This document shows, piece by piece, positions 8,040 through 16,109 of a stretch of DNA of 64,000 bases. Position 1 is the first letter of the stretch. Each line of letters starts with the position of its first letter. The translations under genes and the position numbers were made by a program. This DNA comes from Intrasporangium_A sp039812505 (lineage in GTDB: Bacteria > Actinomycetota > Actinomycetes > Actinomycetales > Dermatophilaceae), in the NCBI RefSeq assembly GCF_039812505.1, contig NZ_JBDIAQ010000002.1, positions 1 through 64,000 of the forward strand, read 5' to 3'. The notes under the pieces were generated by a model. That model worked only from the letters and a program-made list of their open reading frames with translations. It was not told the origin of the DNA and searched no databases.

Positions 8040-9455
8040 TCAGCCGGCGCGCTCCGCTCGCCCGAGGATGCCCTGCGGCCGGATCAGCAGGACGATGATG
8101 AGCGCGAGCAACGCCCACGCGTTCTGCAGCGACGGCGGGAACCACAGGTTGGACAGCTGCGAGACGAGGCCGACGATGATGCTGCCGACCATCGCGCCGT
8201 AGGCGCTGCCGAGCCCGCCGAGGATGACACCGGCGAACATCAGCAGCAGCAGGTTGAAGCCCATGTCCCAGTAGACGGCACCCTGGGTCACGCCGAAGAA
8301 GACGCCCCCGAGCGCGGCGAGGGCGCCGCCGATGACCCAGATCGTCAGGATGACCCGGTCCACGTCGATGCCCGAGGCCTCGGCGAGGTCCTTGTTGTCG
8401 GCCACGGCGCGGGCGGCCTTGCCCATGCGGGTGCGCTGCAGCAGCACGGCGACCAGGACGAGGATGCCGAAGGAGGCGAGCGTCACGATGAGGTCACGCG
8501 GCGTGATCGAGATCGGCCCGAGCTGCATGGCCGGCTGCAGCGCGTACTCCGAGTACTTCTCGCGCCGCCCCGAGAACACCACCAGGATCAGGTAGCGGAG
8601 GAACAGCGAAAGGCCGATCGAGATGATGAACATCTGGATCAACCCGGTGCCGCGCCGCCGCATCGGCCTCCACAGGCCCAGGTCCAGGCCACCACCGAAC
8701 AGGCCCCCCGCGATGACGGCGGCGACTCCGCCGACGATCAGCGGCATCGAGCCAGGGCTCGTGCTGACCCAGAACGCGACGACCGCGCCGATCGTGACCA
8801 GCTCGCCGTGCGCGAAGTTGATCAGCCGGGTCGTGCCGAAGATGAGCGACAGTCCCACCGCCGTGATCGCGATGATGGCGCCGAGCTTCAGCCCCTCGAC
8901 GACGAGCTGCAGGACCCGGTCGAGGGTCACCCCCTCGCCGCCCTCGCCCGTGGCACCCGGTTCGTTCTGGTCGCCCGACTGGCTGGACCCACTCGTCGGC
9001 TGCGGAGCCGACCCCGGCTTCGGCTGCTGCTGCTGGCTGGTGCTGATCAGCGGGAAGATGACGGTGCGCTGCTGCTGTGGCCGGACCACGACCGCGGCGA
9101 GTACCTCGCCACCCTTGTCGCGCGGCTGCACTCCCTGCGGCAGCGTCGACAGGTCGAGCTTGAGGGTGTACTCGCCCGGGCCCGGAAGTGGGATCTGCCA
9201 CTGGCCCTGGGCATCCGAGGTGGCCGAGCCGACGGTCGTGCCGTTCTGCTCGGCGGTGATCGTGACCCCGCTCGCGGGCTTGCCGCCAGGTCCTCGCAGG
9301 GTGCCCTTGAGGCTCTGGTCGCCCTCGGCCGTCTGCAGGGCGGGATGGTCCGCGCGCGTGGGTGCGGCACCCGCGACGGCTGCGCTCGCGGCCCCGGCCC
9401 CGGTCAGGCAGAGCAGGAAGAACGCGGCTACTATCGCGATCAGGCGTGGTCGCAC
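8040..9455 (-). CDS. livH: LivH-type permease with an N-terminal secreted carboxypeptidase-regulatory-like domain
   Basis: 471 aa from GTG 9455, preceded by GAAGGAGG at 5 nt. Residues 1-30 form a cleavable-looking signal sequence (VRPRLIAIVAAFFLLCLTG). Residues about 48-130 form a beta-sandwich of the CarboxypepD_reg/Cna-B-like type (LKGTLRGPGGKPASGVTIT, then DAQGQWQIPLPGPGEYTLKL). A Gln/Ser/Gly-rich linker (about 138-170) leads into the permease (about 172-471), which holds GLSLIFGTTRLINFAHGE and the coupling loop ARAVADNKDLAEASGID. LivH is usually about 290-300 aa, so the first 170 residues are an addition that should sit outside the membrane, possibly to hold the LivK receptor or touch the cell wall (inference). 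Confidence 0.93.
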   Translation of the reverse strand: MRPRLIAIVAAFFLLCLTGAGAASAAVAGAAPTRADHPALQTAEGDQSLKGTLRGPGGKPASGVTITAEQNGTTVGSATSDAQGQWQIPLPGPGEYTLKLDLSTLPQGVQPRDKGGEVLAAVVVRPQQQRTVIFPLISTSQQQQPKPGSAPQPTSGSSQSGDQNEPGATGEGGEGVTLDRVLQLVVEGLKLGAIIAITAVGLSLIFGTTRLINFAHGELVTIGAVVAFWVSTSPGSMPLIVGGVAAVIAGGLFGGGLDLGLWRPMRRRGTGLIQMFIISIGLSLFLRYLILVVFSGRREKYSEYALQPAMQLGPISITPRDLIVTLASFGILVLVAVLLQRTRMGKAARAVADNKDLAEASGIDVDRVILTIWVIGGALAALGGVFFGVTQGAVYWDMGFNLLLLMFAGVILGGLGSAYGAMVGSIIVGLVSQLSNLWFPPSLQNAWALLALIIVLLIRPQGILGRAERAG

Positions 9456-9600
9456 GGCGGCCTCCTTCAAATTCGCTGCCCGGATTGAACCACAGCGGGG
9501 GGGTCGCTGCGCAGACCTCGGCCGGACTCGCTCTGAAGTTGTGACCTGTCGACGGCCCAAGCCCGGCCAAACCGGACCTGCGTCGCGGCCCGGCCGCCGC

Positions 9601-10236
9601 TCAGGCGGCGGGGAAGCCCTTGATGACTGCCTCGGCGACCTCTTTCATGCCGAGACGACGGTCCATCGCGGTCTTCTGGATCCAGCGGAACGCGTCTGCC
9701 TCGGTGAGCTTGAGCTGGGTCATCAGGACGCCCTTGGCGCGGTCGACGAGCTTGCGCGTCGCGAGTCGCTCGCCGAGGTCGGCGATCTCCGCCTCGAGCG
9801 CCTTGACCTCCTGCCAGCGCGAGCGGGCGATCTCGATCGCGGGTCGCAGGTCGTCGGCGCTGAACGGCTTGACGACATAGGCCATGACGCCGGCGTCCCG
9901 GGCACGTTCGACCAGCTCGGTCTGCGAGAAGGCGGTGAGCATGATGACCGGGCAGAGGTGGTTGTCGTGGATCTGCTCGGCTGCCGCGAGCCCGTCGAGC
10001 ACGGGCATCTTGATGTCCATGATGACGACGTCGGGCTCGAGCTCGGTGGCGAGCTCGACAGCCTGCTGACCGTTGGACGCCTGTCCGACGACCTCGTAAC
10101 CCTGCTCACCGAGCATCTCGACCAGGTCCAGCCGGATCAGCGTCTCGTCCTCGGCCACGACGATGCGGGTCGCCGAGGTGGGCTTGCCGGCCGGTTGCTT
10201 CGCGGTCTGCTCGGCGGTGCTCTCGTCTCCGGTCAC
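9601..10236 (-). CDS. pdtaR: ANTAR-domain response regulator (PdtaR-like)
   Basis: 211-aa two-domain regulator. The receiver domain (about 24-140) begins [19 protein letters not shown], keeps the phospho-acceptor Asp in [14 protein letters not shown], the Thr in MLTAFS and the Lys in VVKPF. A coiled linker leads to a C-terminal ANTAR RNA-binding domain (about 150-205) with [26 protein letters not shown] proteins bind dual-hexaloop RNAs and block transcription termination; in M. tuberculosis PdtaR answers to PdtaS. The GTG start has TAGGCT 6 nt upstream, so it is probably leaderless. The cognate kinase is not in the window. Confidence 0.93.
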   Translation of the reverse strand: MTGDESTAEQTAKQPAGKPTSATRIVVAEDETLIRLDLVEMLGEQGYEVVGQASNGQQAVELATELEPDVVIMDIKMPVLDGLAAAEQIHDNHLCPVIMLTAFSQTELVERARDAGVMAYVVKPFSADDLRPAIEIARSRWQEVKALEAEIADLGERLATRKLVDRAKGVLMTQLKLTEADAFRWIQKTAMDRRLGMKEVAEAVIKGFPAA

Positions 10237-10252
10237 GATGAGAGCCTAGCGG

Positions 10253-10335
10253 TGCCGGGAGCGGGACTTGAACCCGCACGACCTTGCGGCCAGAGCATTT
10301 TGAGTGCTCCGTGTCTGCCATTCCACCACCCCGGC
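10253..10335 (-). tRNA. tRNA-Leu (anticodon CAA)
   Basis: An 83-nt class II tRNA on the minus strand. The acceptor 5' arm GCCGGGG pairs with the 3' arm ending CCCGGC plus discriminator A. The anticodon stem GAGCA/TGCTC encloses loop CTCAAAA, giving anticodon CAA (codon UUG). The variable arm is extended, and the T arm has GGTTCAAGTCC. CCA is not encoded. It lies between pdtaR and the topoisomerase gene, all on the same strand. Confidence 0.95.
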
Positions 10336-10371
10336 GGGTGCCGAGCCAGCATACCGATCGGGGCACCCGGC

Positions 10372-12486
10372 TCAGGCGTCGATCCGCTCGCGATCGACCT
10401 CGGCGGCCGACTCGATGATGAAGTCCTTGCGCGGCGCTACGTCGCTGCCCATCAGCAGCTCGAAGACCCGTTCGGCCGCGTCGAGGTCGCGCATGGTGAC
10501 CCGGCGCAGGGTGCGGTGCCGCGGGTCCATGGTCGTGTCGGCCAGCTGATCGGCGTCCATCTCGCCCAGCCCCTTGTAGCGCTGGAGCGGCTGCTTGATG
10601 CGCTTGCCCTTCTTCTCCAGGCTGCTGACGGTGCGGCGCAGCTCCAGCTCGTTGTAGGTGTAGATCAGCTCGTTCTTCTTCGCCCCGGCGCCCACCACCT
10701 CGATGCGGTGCAGCGGGGGCATCGCGGCAAAGACCCGTCCGGCCTGGACGAGCGGGCGCATGTAGCGGAAGAAGAGGGTGAGCAGCAGGGTGCGGATGTG
10801 GGCGCCGTCGACGTCGGCGTCGGTCATGATGATGACCTTGCCGTACCGGGCCGAGGCCAGGTCGAACGTGCGTCCCGACCCGGCGCCGATGACCTGGATG
10901 ATCGCGGCGCACTCGGCGTTCTTGAGCATGTCCTGGATCGATGCCTTCTGCACGTTCAGGATCTTGCCGCGGATCGGCAGGAGGGCCTGGAACTCCGAGT
11001 TGCGGGCCTCCTTGGCCGTGCCCATGGCCGAGTCGCCCTCGACGATGAACAGCTCCGACCGCTCGACGTCGTGGGTGCGGCAGTCGCGCAGCTTGGCCGG
11101 CAGGGTGGAGGACTCCAAGGCGTTCTTGCGCCGCTGGGTCTCCTTGTGCAGCCGCGCGCTGATGCGCGTCTTCATCTCCGCGACGACCTTCTCGAGCAGC
11201 CGGGCCGACTGGTCCTTGTCACCGCGCCGGCCCGAGGTGATCCGCTCCGTCAGCTGCTGCTCGAGGACCCTGGCGACGATGCCACGCACCGCCGACGTGC
11301 CGAGGACCTCCTTGGTCTGCCCCTCGAACTGCGGCTCGGCCAGGCGAACCGTGACGACCGCGGTGAGCCCGGCCAGGACGTCGTCCTTCTCCGGCTTGTC
11401 ACTGCCCACCTTGAGCCGCCGGGCGTTGACCTCGAGCTGCTTGCGGAAGACCTTGAGCAGGGCCTGCTCGAAGCCGGCCACATGGGTGCCACCCTTGGGC
11501 GTGGCGATGATGTTGACGAACGACTGGACTCGGGTGTCGTACCCCTGCCCCCAGCGCAGCGCGATGTCGACCAGGCACTCCCGGTCCACCGCGGTGGGGG
11601 TCAGGTGACCGCGGTCGTCCAGCACCGGGACCGTCTCGGTGAAGCTGCCGGACCCGGTCAGGCGCCACACGTCGGTGATGCCGGGGTCGGGGGCGAGGAA
11701 CTCGGCGTACTCGGTGATGCCGCCCTCGTGCTGGAAGACCTGTTCGATCGGGGTCTCCGGCCCGGATCCCGGCCGCTCGTCGCGGAGCACCAGGCGCAGG
11801 CCGGGGACCAGGAACGAGGTCTGGCGCACCCGCGCCGCCAGGGCCTCGTAGTCCAGTGTCGCGCCCTTGAGGAAGATCTGGGGGTCCGGCCAGAACCTGA
11901 CCCGCGAGCCGGACACCCCGCGGCGCACCTTGCCGATGACGGGCAGGGCCCGCTTGGACTCGTATGCGGTGAACGGCGCCTCGGGCGAGTGGACCCCCAC
12001 GGAGTCCCGGAAGGCGCCCGGCTCACCGCGCCGGAAGCTCATCGCATACGTCTTGCCGCCCCGGTCCACCTCGACGTCCAGCCGGGCGGAGAGCGCGTTG
12101 ACCACGGAGGCACCGACGCCGTGCAGGCCACCCGACGCGGAGTAGGAACCGCCACCGAACTTGCCGCCGGCATGGAGCTTGGTGAAGACGACCTCGACGC
12201 CCGAGAGCCCGGTGCGCGGCTCGATGTCGACCGGGATCCCTCGCCCGTCGTCTCGCACGACGATCGACCCGTCGGATCCGAGGATCACCTGTATCTCGGT
12301 GCACACGCCCGCGAGCGCCTCGTCGACGGAGTTGTCGATGATCTCCCAGAGGCAGTGCATGAGACCACGCCGGTCGGTCGAGCCGATGTACATCCCGGGT
12401 CGCTTCCGGACGGCCTCGAGCCCCTCGAGAACCTGCAGGTGACGGGAGGTGTAGTCGCCGTTGGCGGAGCTGGGGCGGGATGCCAC
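10372..12486 (-). CDS. parE: DNA topoisomerase IV subunit B / GyrB-type type IIA topoisomerase ATPase subunit
   Basis: 704-aa GHKL ATPase/TOPRIM subunit. The ATPase domain has [17 protein letters not shown], the GRGIPVD box and [17 protein letters not shown]; the TOPRIM domain has [24 protein letters not shown] and [13 protein letters not shown]; the C-terminus keeps QRYKGLGEM. It partners a ParC/GyrA-type subunit not present here. I choose GTG 12486, giving the start [17 protein letters not shown], because homologues begin just before the conserved [16 protein letters not shown]. Upstream in-frame codons would translate the 17-bp repeat array that abuts this start. Whether it works as a true topoisomerase IV or a second gyrase cannot be told. 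Confidence 0.93.
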   Translation of the reverse strand: MASRPSSANGDYTSRHLQVLEGLEAVRKRPGMYIGSTDRRGLMHCLWEIIDNSVDEALAGVCTEIQVILGSDGSIVVRDDGRGIPVDIEPRTGLSGVEVVFTKLHAGGKFGGGSYSASGGLHGVGASVVNALSARLDVEVDRGGKTYAMSFRRGEPGAFRDSVGVHSPEAPFTAYESKRALPVIGKVRRGVSGSRVRFWPDPQIFLKGATLDYEALAARVRQTSFLVPGLRLVLRDERPGSGPETPIEQVFQHEGGITEYAEFLAPDPGITDVWRLTGSGSFTETVPVLDDRGHLTPTAVDRECLVDIALRWGQGYDTRVQSFVNIIATPKGGTHVAGFEQALLKVFRKQLEVNARRLKVGSDKPEKDDVLAGLTAVVTVRLAEPQFEGQTKEVLGTSAVRGIVARVLEQQLTERITSGRRGDKDQSARLLEKVVAEMKTRISARLHKETQRRKNALESSTLPAKLRDCRTHDVERSELFIVEGDSAMGTAKEARNSEFQALLPIRGKILNVQKASIQDMLKNAECAAIIQVIGAGSGRTFDLASARYGKVIIMTDADVDGAHIRTLLLTLFFRYMRPLVQAGRVFAAMPPLHRIEVVGAGAKKNELIYTYNELELRRTVSSLEKKGKRIKQPLQRYKGLGEMDADQLADTTMDPRHRTLRRVTMRDLDAAERVFELLMGSDVAPRKDFIIESAAEVDRERIDA

Positions 12487-12588
12487 GTGCGGTGTCCTCT
12501 TTCGTGCGGTGTCCTCTTTCGTGCAGTGTCGTTCTTCATGCAGTGTTGCTTCTCCTGCAGTGTTGCTTCTCCTGCAGTGTCGCTTCTC
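12487..12588 (-). repeat. Six tandem 17-bp repeats abutting the parE start codon
   Basis: Six head-to-tail 17-bp units occupy 12487-12503, 12504-12520, 12521-12537, 12538-12554, 12555-12571 and 12572-12588. The first two are identical; the last three differ at one or two bases. On the minus strand a typical unit reads GAGAAGCAACACTGCAG. Each unit carries a purine run resembling a Shine-Dalgarno site (AGGAG or AAGAGG). The array ends exactly at the GTG of parE, so it lies in the 5' leader if transcription starts below the TAGCAT at 12630-12635. Confidence 0.9.
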
Positions 12589-12629
12589 CTGCATGGCTCG
12601 AGCGGGCTCGCGCACCGGCCGGCGACAGC

Positions 12630-12635
12630 ATGCTA
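12630..12635 (-). promoter_or_regulatory. Candidate -10 of parE
   Basis: On the minus strand TAGCAT here fits the local -10 pattern. It would start a leader of about 135 nt that contains the whole 17-bp repeat array. No clear -35 is seen. The 12636-12796 stretch beyond it holds a possible plus-strand -10 (TAGGAT, 12718-12723) and nothing else I can support. Confidence 0.3.
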
Positions 12636-12951
12636 ACGAGCGGTCCTGACACACCGAGGAAGGCTCGCGGAACTGGGGCGATGCCGGGCGTCCAAGGCCC
12701 GGGGCGAAGGGTCCCGGTAGGATCGACACGCCGTCGGCTGGGTAACGATCTGGGTATCAGCACGTCTCATCTCACGAGCCTGCGCCACGGGAAGGAATGA
12801 ACGTGTTTCACTGTTGGAACGACCACGAGATGCGACGGCGCAGGATCGGCCCGGCCAGGCGGCTGGTAGGAGAGCCCGTCGCGATCGTCAGGCGTAGTTG
12901 GTCGGGCCACCCTCGTGGGGGCCCCGAGGGAAGAGAGAAGGCGAGAACGAG

Positions 12952-13176
12952 ATGAACACAGTGTTGGCACCCGAGTTGACGGCTGCAGACCGCTGTGACC
13001 GGTGTGGCGCGCAGGCGTACGTTCGTGCTCGCCTCGTCTCCGGCGGTGAGCTGCTCTTCTGCGCCCACCATGGCCGGGAGCACCTGCCCGCGTTGCAGGG
13101 CTTGGCCGTCGAGATCCACGACGAGAGTGCCCGGCTCGCACAGACCCCGGGATCCGCTCCCGTCGACGAACGGTGA
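12952..13176 (+). CDS. DUF7455-like small zinc-ribbon-type protein
   Basis: 74-aa conserved actinobacterial protein starting MNTVLAPELTAADRCDRCGA. The CDRCGA knuckle plus the downstream FCAHHGREH offer Cys/His ligands for one zinc. The family is often found near the sigma factor/topoisomerase region; its function is unknown. ATG 12952 is chosen over an in-frame site 18 codons earlier because conservation starts here; GAGAAGG lies upstream. A 52-codon upstream reading frame overlaps this ATG (see findings). Confidence 0.8.
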   Translation: MNTVLAPELTAADRCDRCGAQAYVRARLVSGGELLFCAHHGREHLPALQGLAVEIHDESARLAQTPGSAPVDER

Positions 13177-13545
13177 CGCCCCGGCGACCCAAGCGGTGAC
13201 ACCGCGGCGACCCAGGAGGTAACGCTCCGGCAATCGACGTGCATGGCGTCCACTTGGGGCGCAAGATCCGGGGACGACGACGGGGCAAATGAGCTGGGTC
13301 GACGTATGGCGACGCCCGGCGCATGTCCGATCTCCTCGGGCGTCGTTCTCGATCGCTCGCTGAACGCGTGTCGGCTCTCTGAACAGAACACGTCGGCTGG
13401 CCGACCACAATCAACCGCCCAGAGCGTCCAAGTACGGCCAGAGCCACTCGAAGTCACGCATCAGGACGCCTGGCGCCGGGGTCACTGGCGTAGCGAGCAC
13501 ATCAGGCGGGCTGAGCGGTGACCTCGGTGCGGCGGTGCCGCTCAC
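13177..13545. other. Stretch without a supported gene (369 bp)
   Basis: Between the convergent DUF7455 and DUF3040 genes. Open frames exist on both strands, but none has a ribosome site, recognisable motif or normal actinobacterial third-position GC. No strong hairpin or repeat was noticed. Confidence 0.5.
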
Positions 13546-13944
13546 TCACCACTGGTCTCGCCGACGCTTCTCCCATCGCTGCTCGAGCCGCTCCATGAAG
13601 CTGCCGTGGCCGGCCGTCTGCTTGCCCTTGCCTCGGGAATGGCTCGTTGCCGTGCCGTTCTCGCCGACGGAGCGCAGTGCTGTGCGCGCCGGAGAGACGG
13701 CATAGGCGATGCCGGCGACCATGACGGCGAAGCCGATGGCCCCCAGCCAGATGAGCGAGCTCATGGCGGAGAAGATCACCAGAGCGAGCCCGGCCACACC
13801 AGCCACGACACCGATGACGATCCGTCCTCGCCCCAGACGGCGAGACCGCGTCTTCTGGATCCGCGAGGCGAATCGCGGGTCCTCGGCATAGAGCGCCTCC
13901 TCCATCTGCTGAAGGAGCGCCTCCTCGTGTTCCGAGAGTGCCAC
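13546..13944 (-). CDS. DUF3040 membrane protein
   Basis: 132-aa protein starting VALSEHEEALLQQMEEALYAEDPRFAS, the hallmark N-terminus of DUF3040, followed by two hydrophobic helices (about 52-70 and 75-92) and a basic tail. DUF3040 proteins are small actinobacterial membrane proteins of unknown role, often near mraZ or dinB. GTG 13944 has GGGAGG 6 nt upstream, whereas longer frames do not match family length. It lies 80 bp downstream of dinB on the same strand. Confidence 0.88.
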   Translation of the reverse strand: MALSEHEEALLQQMEEALYAEDPRFASRIQKTRSRRLGRGRIVIGVVAGVAGLALVIFSAMSSLIWLGAIGFAVMVAGIAYAVSPARTALRSVGENGTATSHSRGKGKQTAGHGSFMERLEQRWEKRRRDQW

Positions 13945-14024
13945 TTGGCACCTCCCTGTGCTGTGCGTCCGACTCTGGAATCCGGTGTGATCCGACTTGA
14001 CACTGATCATACGTGGACTCCCTT

Positions 14025-15281
14025 TCAGGATAGGTCCGGTTGCTCGTCCTGTGAACCTGAGCCCGAGTCGGGGATGAGGCTGGCCGGACGAACCGAGCCG
14101 GCGCCGAACCGGGCGCTCGCGCGGTCGACCGCTCGGTCGGCCTCGCGCCACCCCCGCTCCGGCTCGTCGAGCGTCGCCTGGATCGGGGTCCCGCTCGATC
14201 GAGCGAGCCCTTCGAGCCGGACCCCGACGAGTCGGATGCGCGTCCGCTGCAGGCCGAGCCGGTCGAACAGCTCGACCGCGGTGGCGTGGATCTCCCGTGA
14301 CACGTCGGTGTGCCCGCGCAGCGTCTTGGCTCGGGTGATCGTCGTGAAGTCGGCGAACCGGACCTTGATCGACACGGTCCGCCCGCTCACCCCCGCGGCT
14401 CGGGCCCGAGCCGCGGTCCGGTCGGACAGGCGCAGCAGCTCGCGGCGCACCACGGCGGGGTCGTCGACGTCGTAGGAGAAGGTCTCGTCGGCACCGATGG
14501 ACTTCTCCCGCCGCTGCCGCTCGACCGGCCGCGGGTCGCGGCCCCAGGCAAGATCGTGCAGGGTGCGCCCGGCAGCCCCACCGAGGGCACGCTGGAGCGT
14601 CTCGACCGGGGTGTGGGCCAGGTCGGCGATGGTGCGCAGGCCGAGCCGGTGCAGGTGCTCCTCGGTGCGGTCCCCGACTCCCCAGATCGCCGCGACGGGC
14701 AGCTGGTGCAGGAAGGCGACCGTCTCGTCACGCGGCACGACGAGCAGGCCGTCCGGTTTGGCCAGGCCCGAGGCGAGCTTGGCGACGAACTTCGTCGTGG
14801 CGACGCCGACCGAGCAGGTGATGCCCTGTTCGTCGGCGATGGTGTCTCGCAGCAGCTCGCCGACCCGGGCCGGTGGCCCGACCCGCCGGGCGGCACCCGA
14901 GACGTCGAGGAAGGCCTCGTCGAGCGAGAGTGGCTCGACGAGCTCGGTGAACGTCGCGAACGTCGCCATGATCGCCTCCGAGATCGCGGCATAGCGACGG
15001 TGGTCGGGCGGGATGACGACGGCGTGTGGGCAGAGCCGTCGTGCCTGTGCCATCGGCATGGCCGAGGTGACCCCGAACGCCCGGGCCTCGTAGGTGGCCG
15101 ACAACACGACCGACCGTCCGGAACCACCGATGATGACCGGCCGTCCGCGAAGGTCCGGTCGCGAGAGGAGCGAGGCGGACGCGTAGAAGGCGTCCATGTC
15201 GACGTGCAGGGTCGTGCACCCGGTGTCGTCGGGCGGTCCGGGCTCGCGCCGGGCCGGCACGCTGAACTGACGGCGACTCAT
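14025..15281 (-). CDS. dinB: DNA polymerase IV (Y family)
   Basis: 418-aa translesion polymerase. The palm has LHVDMDAFYASASLL and EPLSLDEAFLDVSG, giving the three catalytic acids; a helix-hairpin-helix GVGDRTEEHLHRLGLRTI and the little-finger domain follow. Near the C-terminus, QATLDEPERGW is in the place of the internal beta-clamp-binding motif seen as QLSLDEP in actinobacterial DinB. It follows the methyltransferase by 27 bp and is the last clear member of the run headed by the LexA box at 20888, so it may be part of a damage-inducible operon (inference from spacing). Confidence 0.94.
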   Translation of the reverse strand: MSRRQFSVPARREPGPPDDTGCTTLHVDMDAFYASASLLSRPDLRGRPVIIGGSGRSVVLSATYEARAFGVTSAMPMAQARRLCPHAVVIPPDHRRYAAISEAIMATFATFTELVEPLSLDEAFLDVSGAARRVGPPARVGELLRDTIADEQGITCSVGVATTKFVAKLASGLAKPDGLLVVPRDETVAFLHQLPVAAIWGVGDRTEEHLHRLGLRTIADLAHTPVETLQRALGGAAGRTLHDLAWGRDPRPVERQRREKSIGADETFSYDVDDPAVVRRELLRLSDRTAARARAAGVSGRTVSIKVRFADFTTITRAKTLRGHTDVSREIHATAVELFDRLGLQRTRIRLVGVRLEGLARSSGTPIQATLDEPERGWREADRAVDRASARFGAGSVRPASLIPDSGSGSQDEQPDLS

Positions 15282-15308
15282 CGCACGGCGCTCCGGCGGG
15301 CCCGGCCC

Positions 15309-16073
15309 TCAGCCGCGACGGGCGACGACGTACAGGGCACTGCCGAGCGTGCCGAGGACCTCTCGGCCCGACCCGCGCACGAGCAGGTCGTCGAGCTCGT
15401 CGAGAGCAGCGCGGTCGGCCTCCGAGTCGACGAGCGAGGCCGGGACCAGGTGCGAGAGAATCCCGGCACCACGGGCCTGCTCGATGGCGAACCCGGCCGC
15501 GGTGAGCAGTCCGGTGAGCCGGTCGAGGTCGAACCGGCGCGGGAGCGGGTCCTGGGCGCCCCAGCGCCCGGCAGGGTCGAGCAGGGCGGCGCGGGCGTGG
15601 CCGAACTCGCCGCCGATCGCCTTGGCGAAGACGACGGCGAGTCGGCCGGCGACGACGAGGGACAGCACCCCGCCCGGCCGAAGGACCGTCGCCGTCGCGC
15701 GCAGGGTCCTGGACGGGTCGTCGACGAACTCGAGCGTGCCGTGGCAGCAGGCGAGGTCGAAGATGGCGCCGGGCAGGACCGACTCGAGGGAGTCGCCGTC
15801 GCCCTGCAGCCCGGTGACCCGGCCGGAGACTCCGGCCTCACGGGCGCGGTCGCCGAGTGCGGCCAGGGCGTTCGGGCTGGGGTCGACGACGGTGACCCGG
15901 TGGCCCGAGACGGCGAGCGGGACGGCGACTCCGCCGGTGCCTCCGCCGAGATCGAGCACCTCGAGGGGATGGCCGAGACGCTGGGTGCAGCTCGCCGCGA
16001 GGAGCTCGGTCGCCGCGACCACGGCAGAGGTGCGGGCCACGGACCGGTGCTGGCCTCGCTGGTCCTCGCGCAC
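15309..16073 (-). CDS. Class I SAM-dependent methyltransferase
   Basis: 254-aa Rossmann-fold methyltransferase. Motif I is EVLDLGGGTGGVAVPLA, motif II VTVVDPSPNALAAL, and DLACCHGTLEFVDDP the post-II strand. The target is unknown; the fold resembles SmtA/CmoM-type small-molecule or tRNA methyltransferases. The start is GTG with GAGGAGG 5 nt upstream. It sits between dnaE2 (36 bp) and dinB (27 bp) on the same strand, which suggests co-transcription with the polymerases. Confidence 0.85.
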   Translation of the reverse strand: MREDQRGQHRSVARTSAVVAATELLAASCTQRLGHPLEVLDLGGGTGGVAVPLAVSGHRVTVVDPSPNALAALGDRAREAGVSGRVTGLQGDGDSLESVLPGAIFDLACCHGTLEFVDDPSRTLRATATVLRPGGVLSLVVAGRLAVVFAKAIGGEFGHARAALLDPAGRWGAQDPLPRRFDLDRLTGLLTAAGFAIEQARGAGILSHLVPASLVDSEADRAALDELDDLLVRGSGREVLGTLGSALYVVARRG

Positions 16074-16109
16074 GACGTCCTCCTCGGGCCGGAATGGTGC
16101 GGTCTCACC

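Noticed and set aside
10253..10335. tRNA-Leu as an integration site for a mobile element
   Set aside because: No integrase, no second copy of the tRNA 3' end, and flanking genes are core chromosomal.
12487..12588. 17-bp repeats as a CRISPR or as coding extension of ParE
   Set aside because: Units too short and contiguous for CRISPR; the period is not a multiple of three and the encoded stretch does not resemble any ParE N-terminus.
8623..12636. 1337-codon open frame opposite livH, pdtaR, tRNA-Leu and parE
   Set aside because: It runs across four well-supported features including a tRNA; the composition is typical antisense of GC-rich codons.
12767..13457. Overlapping minus-strand frames of about 190-226 codons
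   Set aside because: Antisense to DUF7455, no ribosome site, no recognisable domain, Arg/Ser-rich.
13243..13521. 92-codon plus-strand frame
   Set aside because: No ribosome site, no similarity I recognise, irregular third-position GC.
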